From CALLVY01 sp937899855 (GTDB lineage Bacteria; Bacteroidota; Bacteroidia; Chitinophagales; Saprospiraceae), in assembly GCA_039820405.1 (NCBI GenBank), contig JBCBQC010000037.1, positions 1-57,236 of the forward strand: a stretch of 57,236 nt of DNA, read 5' to 3'. Position numbers and translations under genes: made by a program. The first letter of the stretch is position 1. Every line of letters starts with the position of its first letter. The notes under the pieces were generated by a model that was not told the origin of the DNA, made no database searches, and saw nothing but the letters and a program-made list of their open reading frames with translations. Below, piece by piece: positions 24,344 to 33,228 of this stretch.

Positions 24344-25246
24344 TCAGCGACGGCGGTTCCACTCTTCCAACCGTCGCTTAAAACGATTTTCCTTTACGGG
24401 CCACTGGTTTACGCGATAAGTCGATTCGAGCTGTTCCTCCAGTTTATCGGGAAAGAGATCATTGAAAAAATCAAGCCCCGTAATTTCCTCTACCTCATCC
24501 ACACTCAGGGCGTAGTCGTGGAGGGGCAGTTGGATGATTTCGTTGGGCAGCAGATAAGCGATGGCCTTGGGAACTTCGCTCTCGGCATCGAGAATGACCT
24601 TGAAGTATTCGTCGGGTACCGATACCCCATTATCCCCAATTTTTTCCCGAATCCCCCGGCTCAACACCGGACCGGTGATGACGTAAAGCCGGCCAAATTC
24701 GTAGGTCCAGTCGCGGACCGTCTCCTCCAATTCTCGCCAGGCCCCACCGTTAAAATTGCGGATTTGGGGACTCATATTGCTCATGTAAAAAGACTCGGAC
24801 ATCGCCTCGCGGGAAAAGGCCATGTCGCCCGCCGGGGCGAGGTGGCCCCGATCGTAACCGCTGCCGGAGTAATCCCGGGTCGAGGCCGAGGCTTTGCGCA
24901 CCCGCGGGTCGGGCCGAAAATCGCCCGTCCGTTCGACGTTGGGCACCAGCAAGTCTTTTTTGCTCAGTTCATAGGCCACCCATTCGGCTTGCTCGTGGGC
25001 CTCGGAATAGGAAAGGGAATAATAGGTGTGGTGAATCACCTCTCCGGTGCTGGAGCTGGGGAGAAAATTTTCTTCAAAGGAGGTGGGGTCGGTTTCTACG
25101 GCGGGACTGCCCGCGGGCTCCGATCCTCCAAATTGGTTAAAGATCCAAAAAAGTCCTCCGGCGAGGAGGGAAAAAATGCCCACCCGGGCAATCATTCCAC
25201 CGGCGGCGGAGCGCTGCGATTCGTGATTTCTTCTCAGTTTGGTCAT
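24344..25246 (-). CDS. Membrane-anchored DNA/RNA non-specific endonuclease
   Basis: This is a 300-residue nuclease of the beta-beta-alpha-metal (NUC1/Serratia nuclease) family. An N-terminal membrane segment (about residues 21-37, RVGIFSLLAGGLFWIF) places the catalytic domain outside the cytoplasm. The active-site DRGH is at residues 132-135 (YDRGHLAPAGDM), and N164 in the following QIRNFNGGAW stretch is the likely metal ligand. The block YVITGPVL is also typical. No inhibitor gene is seen nearby, as expected if the enzyme is exported. The likely role is nucleic acid scavenging. Confidence 0.9.
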   Translation of the reverse strand: MTKLRRNHESQRSAAGGMIARVGIFSLLAGGLFWIFNQFGGSEPAGSPAVETDPTSFEENFLPSSSTGEVIHHTYYSLSYSEAHEQAEWVAYELSKKDLLVPNVERTGDFRPDPRVRKASASTRDYSGSGYDRGHLAPAGDMAFSREAMSESFYMSNMSPQIRNFNGGAWRELEETVRDWTYEFGRLYVITGPVLSRGIREKIGDNGVSVPDEYFKVILDAESEVPKAIAYLLPNEIIQLPLHDYALSVDEVEEITGLDFFNDLFPDKLEEQLESTYRVNQWPVKENRFKRRLEEWNRRR

Positions 25247-25371
25247 TGATACGATGGCGTTTTGACGAGTGAAAAAGGCGCCTCTTTATCCTGCCGTGCG
25301 GCTAAATTAAACAAAAACGGGGACAATTATCAGTAGGATTTTACTAGCTTTAGGTGCACAATTTGCGCCGC

Positions 25372-26187
25372 ATGAAAAAAGCAATTTCCCTGTTCTTCGC
25401 CTTGGTATTTGGTGGCCAGCTGTACGCCCAGTCGGGGCTGCCCGCCATCGCCGGAGCGCGGGGAGCCGCCATGGGCAACGCCACGGTGGGCTTTCAGGAC
25501 ATCAACAGTATTTTTGCCAACCAAGCGGGCCTGGCCCACCTCAAGCGCAGCGCCTTTACCGCCATCGCGGAGAACCGCTTCGTGGGTTTTGACCTGCGTT
25601 CGGTAGCCGCCGCCGCCGCCATCCCCGGCCCGGCGGGCACCTTCGGGCTGGCCCTCCAGTATTTTGGGATCGAGGAGTACAACGAGCAAAAGGTCGGACT
25701 GGCCTACGCCCGCAAACTCTCCGACCGCATCGCCATCGGCGCGCAAATCGACTTTCTCCGACTCCAAGTTCAAGATTTTAACTCCCAGAACCTCGTCACC
25801 TTCGAAGCAGGGCTACAATCGCAAGTCTCCAAGCAACTGACCCTTGGCGTTTACCTCTACAGCCCGGCTCGCGTCACGACGGTGGGCGACGAAAGCCTCC
25901 CGACCATCTTCAAATTGGGGGGATTCTACCGCGCCTCCTCCAAACTGCGGCTGGCCCTCGAAGTGGAAAAAGACCTCGACTTTCCCGCCGAGATTCACTT
26001 GGGCTTGGAATACCAAATCATCGAAGCCCTGGCCATTCGCCTGGGCACCCAAACCCAACCCAACGAAGTCAGTCTGGGATTTGGCTACCTCGTTCAAGAA
26101 CAAGTTCAACTGGACGTCGCCGCCACCTACCACGAAATCCTGGGCATCACCCCCTCTTTTAGCGCCACCTACCAATGGAACAAGTAA
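25372..26187 (+). CDS. PorV-like outer-membrane beta-barrel protein
   Basis: This is a 271-residue exported protein. The signal peptide MKKAISLFFALVFGGQLYAQ is followed by GARGAAMGNATVGFQDINSI, very like the N-terminus of PorV/UPF0164-type barrels, where a NPAGL-like turn (here NQAGLAHL) follows. The rest alternates in beta-strand style to the end (FSATYQWNK). PorV itself shuttles type IX substrates, but the family is broad and this protein is shorter than PorV, so I claim only the fold. I use the ATG at 25372; an upstream one at 25354 adds six residues before the signal peptide. Its end overlaps the mqnB start by 13 bases, suggesting co-translation. Confidence 0.78.
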   Translation: MKKAISLFFALVFGGQLYAQSGLPAIAGARGAAMGNATVGFQDINSIFANQAGLAHLKRSAFTAIAENRFVGFDLRSVAAAAAIPGPAGTFGLALQYFGIEEYNEQKVGLAYARKLSDRIAIGAQIDFLRLQVQDFNSQNLVTFEAGLQSQVSKQLTLGVYLYSPARVTTVGDESLPTIFKLGGFYRASSKLRLALEVEKDLDFPAEIHLGLEYQIIEALAIRLGTQTQPNEVSLGFGYLVQEQVQLDVAATYHEILGITPSFSATYQWNK

Positions 26188-26876
26188 ACCCACCTTTTCG
26201 CATCTTAATCGTAGCGGCTACCCCCTTTGAGATCGCTCCCCTACAAGACTACCTCCGAGAACATTTTGAACAACTCGATACGCAGGTGTATCAAAAGGAG
26301 CAATTGCAAGTGGCCCTGCTGGTCACGGGCGTGGGCCTTACCCACACCGCACTGAGCCTGGGGCGTGTACTCCAGCCCGGAAGTACGGGGCTGGCCATCA
26401 ATGCCGGAGTGGCGGGTGCCTTCCATCGCGACCTAGAGCTGGGGCAGGTGGTCAACGTGGTCACCGAACGCTTTGGCGACTTGGGCGTCGAGGAAGCCGA
26501 CGGCCGTTTTACCGACCTACACCAACTGGGGCTCCTCTCGCCCGACGCGGCGCCTTTCCAATTTGGCGTCCTACACAACCCCACGCAGGAAAGTTCTTTT
26601 CTGACGCCCGTCCACGGCCTATCGGTCAATAAAGTCCACGGCTATCCCCCCAGTATTGCCGCCATCCAGCAAAAGTACGGCTCGGATATCGAGAGCATGG
26701 AGGGCGCGGCCTTCTTCCTGGCCTGTCTGCAAGTAGGGGTTCCGTTTTTGGAAATTCGGGCCATTTCCAATTACGTGGAGGCCCGCAATCGAGAAAATTG
26801 GCGGCTGGATCTGGCCATTGCCCAACTCAATAAAGTGCTGATCGGAATGTTGGAAGAATTGGTCGTGCGCTTTTAG
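26175..26876 (+). CDS. mqnB: Futalosine hydrolase
   Basis: MqnB removes the base from futalosine to give dehypoxanthine futalosine in the futalosine pathway to menaquinone. The 233-residue protein belongs to the nucleoside phosphorylase/MTA-SAH nucleosidase fold: ILIVAATPFEIAPL at the start, GVGLTHTALSLG, INAGVAGAF, and the late ESMEGAAFFLAC with the ribose-contacting Glu-Met-Glu, then FLEIRAISNYVE. The divergence from MTA/SAH nucleosidase (no GTGD-type block) and the ISNYVE ending favour MqnB. The ATG at 26175 overlaps the barrel gene by 13 bases. Other mqn genes are not in the window. Confidence 0.88.
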   Translation: MEQVNPPFRILIVAATPFEIAPLQDYLREHFEQLDTQVYQKEQLQVALLVTGVGLTHTALSLGRVLQPGSTGLAINAGVAGAFHRDLELGQVVNVVTERFGDLGVEEADGRFTDLHQLGLLSPDAAPFQFGVLHNPTQESSFLTPVHGLSVNKVHGYPPSIAAIQQKYGSDIESMEGAAFFLACLQVGVPFLEIRAISNYVEARNRENWRLDLAIAQLNKVLIGMLEELVVRF

Positions 26877-26883
26877 ATGTCCC

Positions 26884-28290
26884 TCATTCTCCCCCACCAA
26901 CGGTTTTGAAAACCTTTAGCAACGTGCGCTCCGCATTGGTCAGGTTTTCGAACCGGAGCAAATAAGTCCCCACACCCCAATGCTGGGTATCCAGGGTCCA
27001 GGAACTTCCACCGAGGTAGTAGATACCCACCAAACGCCCGTCGCTGTGGTACACGATACAGCGCTCAAAGCGATCGGCCTGGGGAAAGTGAACCACCAGC
27101 TGCTCCCCAAAGGGATTGCCAATCACGAGGGGATCCGTCTCCGCCATCATGCTGGGATGGGTCTGGGGAATGGTACTTTCCCAGGCCTCCATCATACAAT
27201 CCGGGATGTACTCCCAGCCCACTTCCCACTCAAAGAAGCTAAAATTTCGGTCCCATTCCCAGTAGCAATGGGGCATATCCAACTCCTGAAAGGCTTGTAG
27301 CAAGGCCGCCGCGTACCGACAGCGGCTTTCGCGGTCCGCCCGGTCGTGGGAGCCCCACTCTCCACACCAAATGGGCCGTTGCTGCTCCAGGGACCAGTGT
27401 TTGGCCACCTGCAAATACTCCCGAATGCGGTGCTCCTGCCCATCGTCGCGGTACCAGCGGTAGAGTTTTTCGCCCGTACTGCCCCGCGCCCGGGGCGACA
27501 GCGGCGGCATGCGCGCTCGGTCGTAGGGAAAGGGAATCCGGGTGGTTGCCACGGCACGGCCGGCCCAATTGGCCCCCTGGTGGGTAAAGAGAAAGGGTTC
27601 GTAAAAATGAAAGGTATAGATGATATTGGGGTCCGACAGGGCTTGCAACTGGAGCAATCCCCTGATGCTGTTGTAATCCACCCCACCGATGATAAAGGTA
27701 TGTTTGGGCACCAGCGGCCGTAGCTCGGCCACCAGCCATTCCACCACCGTTTGCCAACGCTCCGCACTGATGGTGTGGGGCTCGTTGTACAGTTCAAAGA
27801 AAAGCCGTTCGGGATCGCTGTCCCGATAGCGCATTGCAATTTGTTGCCACAGAGCGAGGAGGCGTTGCTGAGACGGTCCAAAGCTGCAATCCTCCAACCA
27901 GCCGTGCTGGTAGTCCAAAACCAGGTTAAAATCGTAGCGCTCGCACCACAGCAGGAGCGAGTCGATGGCGGTGAAATAATCCGTACGCAAGAGCTGGTGG
28001 GGAGCCCCTTCCTCGGCCCAGTACTCAAAACTAACCGGCAAACGGAGGGTCTGTACGCCCAGGCGTTGCATCAGCTCCAGGTCCTCCGCCAGGCCGTCGA
28101 GCTTGGCCCAATTGAGGTAATCGGCATAGCGCAGATCGGGGCTGCCCTCCCAGTACTGTTCCATCCAGGAGAGGTTCATGCCTTTGCCCAAGCGCGCGGC
28201 TCGTTCCCAGGCGGGCCCCTGACCACGGAGTGGGCCGCTGCCGAGCAACAGGACCAGCAAAGTTCCCCAGACCATTGGTTTTACCGACAT
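26884..28290 (-). CDS. Secreted glycoside hydrolase family 5 enzyme with T9SS sorting domain
   Basis: This is a 468-residue exported enzyme. A signal peptide (about residues 1-22) is followed by a (beta/alpha)8 GH5 cellulase-like domain: KGMNLSWME, LRLPVSFEY, the acid/base E170 in FELYNEPH and the nucleophile E311 in PIWCGEWGSHD, with Y and W around the cleft. The last 80 residues (from about NPFGEQLVVHFPQ) have the strand pattern of type A T9SS sorting domains, ending in TYLLRFENLTNAERTLLKV. It should therefore be exported across the outer membrane. The substrate is probably a beta-1,4-glucan or mannan; GH5 is too broad to say more. Neighbours give no polysaccharide utilisation locus. Confidence 0.88.
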   Translation of the reverse strand: MSVKPMVWGTLLVLLLGSGPLRGQGPAWERAARLGKGMNLSWMEQYWEGSPDLRYADYLNWAKLDGLAEDLELMQRLGVQTLRLPVSFEYWAEEGAPHQLLRTDYFTAIDSLLLWCERYDFNLVLDYQHGWLEDCSFGPSQQRLLALWQQIAMRYRDSDPERLFFELYNEPHTISAERWQTVVEWLVAELRPLVPKHTFIIGGVDYNSIRGLLQLQALSDPNIIYTFHFYEPFLFTHQGANWAGRAVATTRIPFPYDRARMPPLSPRARGSTGEKLYRWYRDDGQEHRIREYLQVAKHWSLEQQRPIWCGEWGSHDRADRESRCRYAAALLQAFQELDMPHCYWEWDRNFSFFEWEVGWEYIPDCMMEAWESTIPQTHPSMMAETDPLVIGNPFGEQLVVHFPQADRFERCIVYHSDGRLVGIYYLGGSSWTLDTQHWGVGTYLLRFENLTNAERTLLKVFKTVGGGE

Positions 28291-28353
28291 CGTGGTGTGT
28301 ATTGACTTTGCTTAAGATAAGGTTCGCCACTCCATTCCGCAAGTGGTAGCGGT

Positions 28354-29460
28354 TCAATGTGTGTCTAGTGTCGTCTCGCTTTCCCTGGTTTTCCGCCAGG
28401 CATCGACCAGCAGGACCACGCGGTTGTAGCTGCGCAGGCCCTCGCGCACTCCCTGGGCCTTGAGGTAAGTGTCGTAGGTCAGGTTGCGGAACTTGGGAAA
28501 CAGGTCGGGATAAGCTTCCGAATTTTTGCGCACCGCCCGCGCGTCCGTTCGGAGGACGGGGTCCAAATCAGCGAGGTAGGCCTCAAAAGCATCGGGCGCG
28601 AGTCGGTAGAAGGCGCTGCGCAAATAGCGCCAGTAACCGTAGTGGCCCGAGTAGCGGATAAAACCATCCGGCGCTCGGCAACAAGCCAGGTAGGCGATGA
28701 AGTTGCACGCGCCCTCGTCGGTAATGCCGTAGCCGTGGGCAAACTCGTGGGCCATGACGAAGGGGATTTGAATGGGATGCAGGCCCGCGTCCAAATTGCA
28801 TTCGCCGGTAAAGGGCAGGTAAAAGCCCGCCGTACTGATTCGCAAGAGGATGCCCCGGGGTAGGAGGCGACGGGCCCGGAGGCGGCTGGCGGCGGGATAG
28901 CCCATTTCGCGCAATTGGGCCTCAACCAGCGGGCGGATGTGGGCTTCCAAATCGGGGGGCAACTGCTTCCGATTGAGGGCCGTACTGTCCGCTCCGGGGA
29001 TGGTAGGTCGGGCGCGGAGTAGCAGGTCGGTTTCGGTAAAGAGGGCCTGTCTGATCTGGGCGGAGTCCAGGGCGTGGGGCTGGAGGGCCAGCTGGGTTTC
29101 GATCGGGATGCGACCGTAATTGAAACCCCAGAGGAATAAAAACCAAAAAAGGGTGGCGCCCAGGAAGGACAGGAGGGAAAAGCTGGCCCGAAGGAGCCGC
29201 TGCGGCCAGGGCATGGACCGCCGGCCAAAGCGCCAGAGGCGTCGGAGTAGCCAGAAGAGGAGCAAGGCGGAGAGGGGCAGCAGGAGAGGAAAAGGGAGCC
29301 AGGCGAACAGGAGATCGAGAAGGGAGCGGATGTGGACAAAAAGACCGCGGCTGTAGTACCGTTCGACCCAGTCGGAATGGCCGCTGACCAGGTAGCGCAG
29401 CAGCAGACTCAATGCCCCGAGGCAGATCCAGAGGACCTTCGCTTTTGGATTATTTCCCAT
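28354..29460 (-). CDS. DUF3810 membrane protein with an HExxH metalloprotease-like motif
   Basis: This is a 368-residue protein of the DUF3810 type found in Bacteroidota. Three hydrophobic segments lie in the first 110 residues (VLWICLGALSLLLRYL, LPFPLLLPLSALLLFWLL, LLSFLGATLFWFLFLWGFNY). The soluble part has HEFAHGYGITDEGACNF: HExxH followed by a downstream glutamate, like a zinc-binding gluzincin site. It was not characterised in anything I know. I start at the ATG at 29460 (MGNNPKAKV), because earlier in-frame sequence is low in hydrophobicity and lies over the divergent promoter. It is divergent from the TlpA-like lipoprotein gene. Confidence 0.85.
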   Translation of the reverse strand: MGNNPKAKVLWICLGALSLLLRYLVSGHSDWVERYYSRGLFVHIRSLLDLLFAWLPFPLLLPLSALLLFWLLRRLWRFGRRSMPWPQRLLRASFSLLSFLGATLFWFLFLWGFNYGRIPIETQLALQPHALDSAQIRQALFTETDLLLRARPTIPGADSTALNRKQLPPDLEAHIRPLVEAQLREMGYPAASRLRARRLLPRGILLRISTAGFYLPFTGECNLDAGLHPIQIPFVMAHEFAHGYGITDEGACNFIAYLACCRAPDGFIRYSGHYGYWRYLRSAFYRLAPDAFEAYLADLDPVLRTDARAVRKNSEAYPDLFPKFRNLTYDTYLKAQGVREGLRSYNRVVLLVDAWRKTRESETTLDTH

Positions 29461-29476
29461 ACTCCTGACGGAATTT

Positions 29477-29507
29477 TTTGTCGCCCACTTTCGGTTCGCT
29501 ACTTTTG
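29477..29507 (+). promoter_or_regulatory. Complete Bacteroidota promoter for the TlpA-like lipoprotein
   Basis: TTTG at 29477-29480, exactly 19 bases of spacer, then TACTTTTG at 29500-29507 (TAnnTTTG). This is the best -33/-7 pair in the window; the ATG at 29542 is 34 bases downstream. Confidence 0.7.
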
Positions 29508-29541
29508 CCGCACATTTACTGTTTGTGTTTGTTATCCAACT

Positions 29542-30150
29542 ATGAAACCGATTGTTTATTGTCTCTGTTTGGCCACCGGCCTCCTCGCCTGTCAATCCCC
29601 AGCGGCCGAAAACACCCCCAATGGCCAAGTGCCCGACCCTTTCGAAACGGCCCTCCCCCACGGTACCAGCCTTCCCAGTACCGAACTGAGCCCGGAGGAC
29701 GTACAAAAGCTCGCCACCGCCAACGGCCGACGCGTCGACAGCCTCCGCCTGGATAGCCTCGCCCGGATGATCAACGGCCTGGGAGAAGGCCTCCACATCC
29801 TTAATTTTTGGCGCATCGACTGCCCCGAGTGCCTGTCCCTCAGCCAGCGTTTGAGCGATTTGCGACAGGCCCAGGAGCCGGAGCGTTTTGCCCTTCACCT
29901 CATCAATCTGGACGAACTGGAGGCTTTGCCCCAGGTCGTGGCCAGTATCCGCGCGCAAGGACTGAGCGAGCCCTGTAGCATTTTGGTACAAGACAGCACC
30001 CAGCAGTGGACCGACCTGGTACAGCTCAATTGGGCGGGCTCCTTACCCGCCCTACTCCTGCTCAACAACACCGAGGGAATCCGACTCTTTTACCAAAAAA
30101 ACTTTTCCCGCGAGGAGTTGCAAGCCCTCATCGCCCCTTTTACGCTCTGA
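29542..30150 (+). CDS. Thioredoxin-like (TlpA-type) lipoprotein
   Basis: This is a 202-residue exported lipoprotein. The lipobox LLAC puts the lipid-bearing cysteine at residue 17. The domain from about residue 90 has the thioredoxin pattern LHILNFWRIDCPECLSLSQR with a CPEC redox motif, and a later cis-proline-like LPALLLLNN. It probably works as a thiol reductant or oxidant at the cell envelope. I start at the ATG at 29542, which follows the strongest promoter in the window and precedes the lipobox; a longer frame to 29332 would run antisense through the neighbour. Thioredoxin follows 150 bases downstream under a separate promoter. Confidence 0.82.
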   Translation: MKPIVYCLCLATGLLACQSPAAENTPNGQVPDPFETALPHGTSLPSTELSPEDVQKLATANGRRVDSLRLDSLARMINGLGEGLHILNFWRIDCPECLSLSQRLSDLRQAQEPERFALHLINLDELEALPQVVASIRAQGLSEPCSILVQDSTQQWTDLVQLNWAGSLPALLLLNNTEGIRLFYQKNFSREELQALIAPFTL

Positions 30151-30222
30151 CGGACGTCAAACAGGGCTAAAAATAAACCAAAGGACGGACTTGTCCGGGC
30201 CGCACTGCTTAAAGTAAATGTT

Positions 30223-30230
30223 TATATTTG
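30223..30230 (+). promoter_or_regulatory. -7 promoter box for trxA
   Basis: TATATTTG is an exact TAnnTTTG match, 69 bases before the trxA ATG, in an AT-rich leader. A -33 TTG with normal spacing is not evident; the nearest (30191-30193) is 29 bases away. Confidence 0.5.
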
Positions 30231-30299
30231 CAACATTCTGGTAAAATTTTCATTTTACTAGTAAATCAAAAATTTTTAAACCATTTTAACCGCGAAATT

Positions 30300-30623
30300 A
30301 TGGCTTTCGTATTCACAGACGACAACTTCCAAGCAGAAGCGATCGATAAAGGTAAAGTCGCCGTTGTAGACTTTTGGGCAGAATGGTGTGGCCCCTGTAA
30401 ACTGATCGGCCCCATCATCGACGAACTGTCCGACGAATTGGACACCGAAAAGATCACCGTTGGTAAGGTCGACGTCGACAGCAACCCCAACCTCTCCTAC
30501 CAATACAAAGTCCGCAGCATCCCCACCATTTTGATCCTCATTGATGGCAAGGAAGTGGACCGCCAAGTGGGGGTAACGACCAAGCAAAAATTGCTCGATA
30601 AAATTAATATGCACATGTCCTAG
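30300..30623 (+). CDS. trxA: Thioredoxin
   Basis: This is a 107-residue cytoplasmic thioredoxin, a general disulfide reductase. The active site is W29-C30-G-P-C33 in DFWAEWCGPCKLIGP, followed by the cis-proline region RSIPTILIL and the final helix LLDKINMHM. Length is exactly that of the family. The ATG at 30300 gives the normal N-terminus; an earlier in-frame ATG would add 24 residues from the leader. It lies between a TlpA-like lipoprotein and a DUF554 membrane protein, both with separate start regions. Confidence 0.96.
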   Translation: MAFVFTDDNFQAEAIDKGKVAVVDFWAEWCGPCKLIGPIIDELSDELDTEKITVGKVDVDSNPNLSYQYKVRSIPTILILIDGKEVDRQVGVTTKQKLLDKINMHMS

Positions 30624-30704
30624 ACAGGTGTGCCAAAAACGATACATTTGGTTCCGGTTGAATACTCAGTCGGGACCATTTTAATTTATCCCTATCTTAG
30701 CCCT

Positions 30705-31445
30705 ATGTCCGTCCGCCTTCCCCTTGGAACCTTCATCAACATGGCCACCGTTGCCCTGGGCAGTACGATTGGTATGGCCCTGGAGCAGAGTTTTCCCCCC
30801 GATATTAAGCTGATCGTTTTTCAAGCCATTGGACTGTGCGTCCTCCTCATTGGCCTGACGATGGCCCAAAAGGTACCCGAAGGCTACCTCCTGCTCTTGA
30901 TTTTTAGCATGCTCCTCGGAGGCATCACGGGACAGGGGCTACGGCTCGACCAGTGGTTTACCCGCCTGGGCGATGGCTTTCAGGAGCTGCTGGGGGTGGG
31001 AGGCGCCGGCTTTACCGAGGGCTTGGTCACCACCTTTCTGCTCTTTTGTGTGGGCTCGATGACGATTGTGGGGGCGATTGAAGAGGGCATTCAGGGCAAA
31101 CGGGAGCTGTTGCTCATCAAGTCCCTGCTGGACGGTTTTACCTCGGTGGCCCTCGCCGCCACCTACGGTGTTGGGGTCCTGTTTTCCATCATTCCCATGC
31201 TGCTCTTTCAGGGGGGCATCACCATCCTGGCGGGACGGGCCCAGGCCTTTTTTACCCCCAAGATAGTGGGGACCCTCTCCGCCTGTGGGGGGCTGCTGAT
31301 CCTCGGCATCGGTATCAATATGTTGGAAATGGCCAGCATCAAGGTGGAAAATTTACTGCCCGCTCTCCTCGTCGCCGCCGCCCTGGCCTACGGCTACCAA
31401 AAAGTTGAAGGGCGACGGCAGCCCGGGGACAACGCAACAGTTTAG
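30705..31445 (+). CDS. DUF554 family membrane protein
   Basis: This is a 246-residue inner-membrane protein with about seven hydrophobic segments. It shows the DUF554 hallmarks: an opening LGTFINMATVALGSTIGM, the block VPEGYLLLLIFSMLLGGITG, then GLVTTFLLFCVGSMTIVGAI and LDGFTSVALAATYGVGVLFS. The function of the family is not established; a transport role has been suggested from its repeated membrane architecture. I start at the ATG at 30705 (MSVRLPLGTF), which gives the family N-terminus; an upstream in-frame ATG at 30630 adds 25 residues. DUF58 follows 36 bases downstream. Confidence 0.88.
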   Translation: MSVRLPLGTFINMATVALGSTIGMALEQSFPPDIKLIVFQAIGLCVLLIGLTMAQKVPEGYLLLLIFSMLLGGITGQGLRLDQWFTRLGDGFQELLGVGGAGFTEGLVTTFLLFCVGSMTIVGAIEEGIQGKRELLLIKSLLDGFTSVALAATYGVGVLFSIIPMLLFQGGITILAGRAQAFFTPKIVGTLSACGGLLILGIGINMLEMASIKVENLLPALLVAAALAYGYQKVEGRRQPGDNATV

Positions 31446-31481
31446 GCGACTTTGCGTTCTGAATACAAGTAACACCAGCGT

Positions 31482-32426
31482 ATGAGTAACAAAAAATATC
31501 CCTCCCTCCTCGACAACTTCGAAGTCCGCGATCTGGGCAATCTGGAATTGCTCGCCAAACAGGTCGTCGAAGGCTTTATCATCGGGCTTCACAAAAGCCC
31601 CTTCCACGGTTTTTCGGTCGAATTTGCGGAGCACCGCCTGTACAATCCCGGAGAGTCGACCCGGGATATCGACTGGAAGGTCTACGCCCGCAGTGACAAG
31701 ATGTTCGTCAAACGTTTTGAGGAAGAAACCAATTTGCGCTGCCAGATCGTGGTGGATACCTCTTCCTCCATGTATTTTCCCGAAGTCGACGGCCGTAGTA
31801 CCGCCTCGATCAACAAGCTGCGCTTTTCGGCCCTGGCGGCGGCGAGCTTAATGAATTTGCTGAAAAAGCAACGCGATGCCTTCGGTCTGAGTACCTTTGA
31901 CCAGCGCGTCCACATCCATACCCACTGTAAATCCAGCACCTCGCACTACCGCCTGTTGCTCACTTACCTGGACCAGCTCATCAACCAGCCCGAGCACAAC
32001 AAGACCACCTCAGCGGCGGCAGCCCTCCACCAGATTGCGGACAGTATCCACCGACGCTCCCTGGTCATCATCTTTAGCGATATGTTCGAACAGGGAGAGG
32101 AAGAACAGCTGTTTTCGGCTCTCCAGCACCTGAAGCACAACAAGCACGAGGTGATCCTTTTCCACACCGTCGACAAAGCCAAGGAGCTGGACTTCGAGTT
32201 CGAAAACCGGCCCTACATTTTTATCGATATGGAAACCGGCGAACGAGTCCGCCTACAATCCAACCAAGTCCGCGATTATTACATTGAGCAAATGGCCAAA
32301 CTACAAGAACGACTCAAAATTAAGTGCCTCCAGTACAAAATCGACTTCATCGAGGCCGATATCCAACGTGGCTTTCGCCCCATCCTCCAATCCTATCTGG
32401 TCAAGCGCAGTAAAATGAGTTCGTGA
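31482..32426 (+). CDS. DUF58 (von Willebrand A-like) protein
   Basis: This is a 314-residue protein of the DUF58 family, usually partnered with a MoxR AAA ATPase in envelope or metal-loading chaperone systems. The family block ESTRDIDWKVYARSDKMFVK is present, followed by a VWA-like segment in which DTSSSM supplies the D-x-S-x-S metal site (IVVDTSSSMYF), and SLVIIFSDMF. No MoxR gene is adjacent, which is uncommon. It lies in a plus-strand series of DUF554, DUF58, PPK2 and Hsp15 with 36, 43 and 12 base gaps, which may be one transcript. Confidence 0.9.
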   Translation: MSNKKYPSLLDNFEVRDLGNLELLAKQVVEGFIIGLHKSPFHGFSVEFAEHRLYNPGESTRDIDWKVYARSDKMFVKRFEEETNLRCQIVVDTSSSMYFPEVDGRSTASINKLRFSALAAASLMNLLKKQRDAFGLSTFDQRVHIHTHCKSSTSHYRLLLTYLDQLINQPEHNKTTSAAAALHQIADSIHRRSLVIIFSDMFEQGEEEQLFSALQHLKHNKHEVILFHTVDKAKELDFEFENRPYIFIDMETGERVRLQSNQVRDYYIEQMAKLQERLKIKCLQYKIDFIEADIQRGFRPILQSYLVKRSKMSS

Positions 32427-32469
32427 TTTTTTTCTAAATTGGCGCTCCAGACCAAAAGAAGCAGGAATA

Positions 32470-33216
32470 ATGAGCACAATCAAACTAGCGGACTACCCTA
32501 CCCGTCCGCCCCGATCCACCGATCGCGAAGAAATCGAAAAGAAAACCCGTAAACTCATCCGTGAAATTGCCGATCTGCAGGAATTGTTATACGCCAACCG
32601 GCGTTACAGCCTACTAGTGATCTTCCAGGGCATGGATTCGAGTGGTAAAGACGGCGCCACCCACAACGTTTTCAAACGCTGTAGCCCCTCCGGGGTCAGC
32701 GCTTACAGCTTTAAAAAGCCTACCAAACTGGAAATGGCCCACGACTTTCTGTGGCGGGTTCACCAGCAGGTACCCGAGAAGGGGATGATCAAAATCTTCA
32801 ATCGCTCGCACTACGAAGACATCCTCATCCAGCGGGTTCACGGCTGGATCGACGAAGGCCGCGTCACGCACCGCATCCAGTCGATCAATGCCTTTGAAGA
32901 ATTGCTGGAGTACGACAACGACACCAAAGTCCTCAAATTTTACATGCACCTCTCCCGCGAGCGCCAAAGGGAAAAGCTCCAGGAGCGCATCGATGAACGG
33001 GATAAAAATTGGAAGCACAATCCCAATGATTGGGAAGAGGCCAAGCTCTGGGACCGCTACATGGAATGCTACGAGGACGCCATCAACCGCTCCAGCGTTC
33101 CCTGGCACATCGTCCCGGTCGACAGCCGCTGGTACCGCGACTACGCCATCGCCAAAGTGGTCGCTGAGACCCTACGGAGCTTTGAAATGGATTGGCCCGC
33201 ACTAACGGAATCCTAA
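32470..33216 (+). CDS. ppk2: Polyphosphate kinase 2 family protein
   Basis: PPK2 enzymes use polyphosphate to phosphorylate nucleoside mono- or diphosphates. The 248-residue protein has Walker A GMDSSGKDGA in the stretch LLVIFQGMDSSGKDG, the block PSGVSAYSFKKPT, Walker B-like MIKIFNRSHYEDIL, and the lid segment FYMHLSRERQREKLQERI with its basic residues. C-terminal WHIVPVDSRWYRDYA is also typical. Length suits the short single-domain classes. Class assignment (NMP or NDP preferring) cannot be made by eye. It sits 43 bases after DUF58 and 12 bases before Hsp15. Confidence 0.93.
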   Translation: MSTIKLADYPTRPPRSTDREEIEKKTRKLIREIADLQELLYANRRYSLLVIFQGMDSSGKDGATHNVFKRCSPSGVSAYSFKKPTKLEMAHDFLWRVHQQVPEKGMIKIFNRSHYEDILIQRVHGWIDEGRVTHRIQSINAFEELLEYDNDTKVLKFYMHLSRERQREKLQERIDERDKNWKHNPNDWEEAKLWDRYMECYEDAINRSSVPWHIVPVDSRWYRDYAIAKVVAETLRSFEMDWPALTES

Positions 33217-33228
33217 AAATTAACGACA

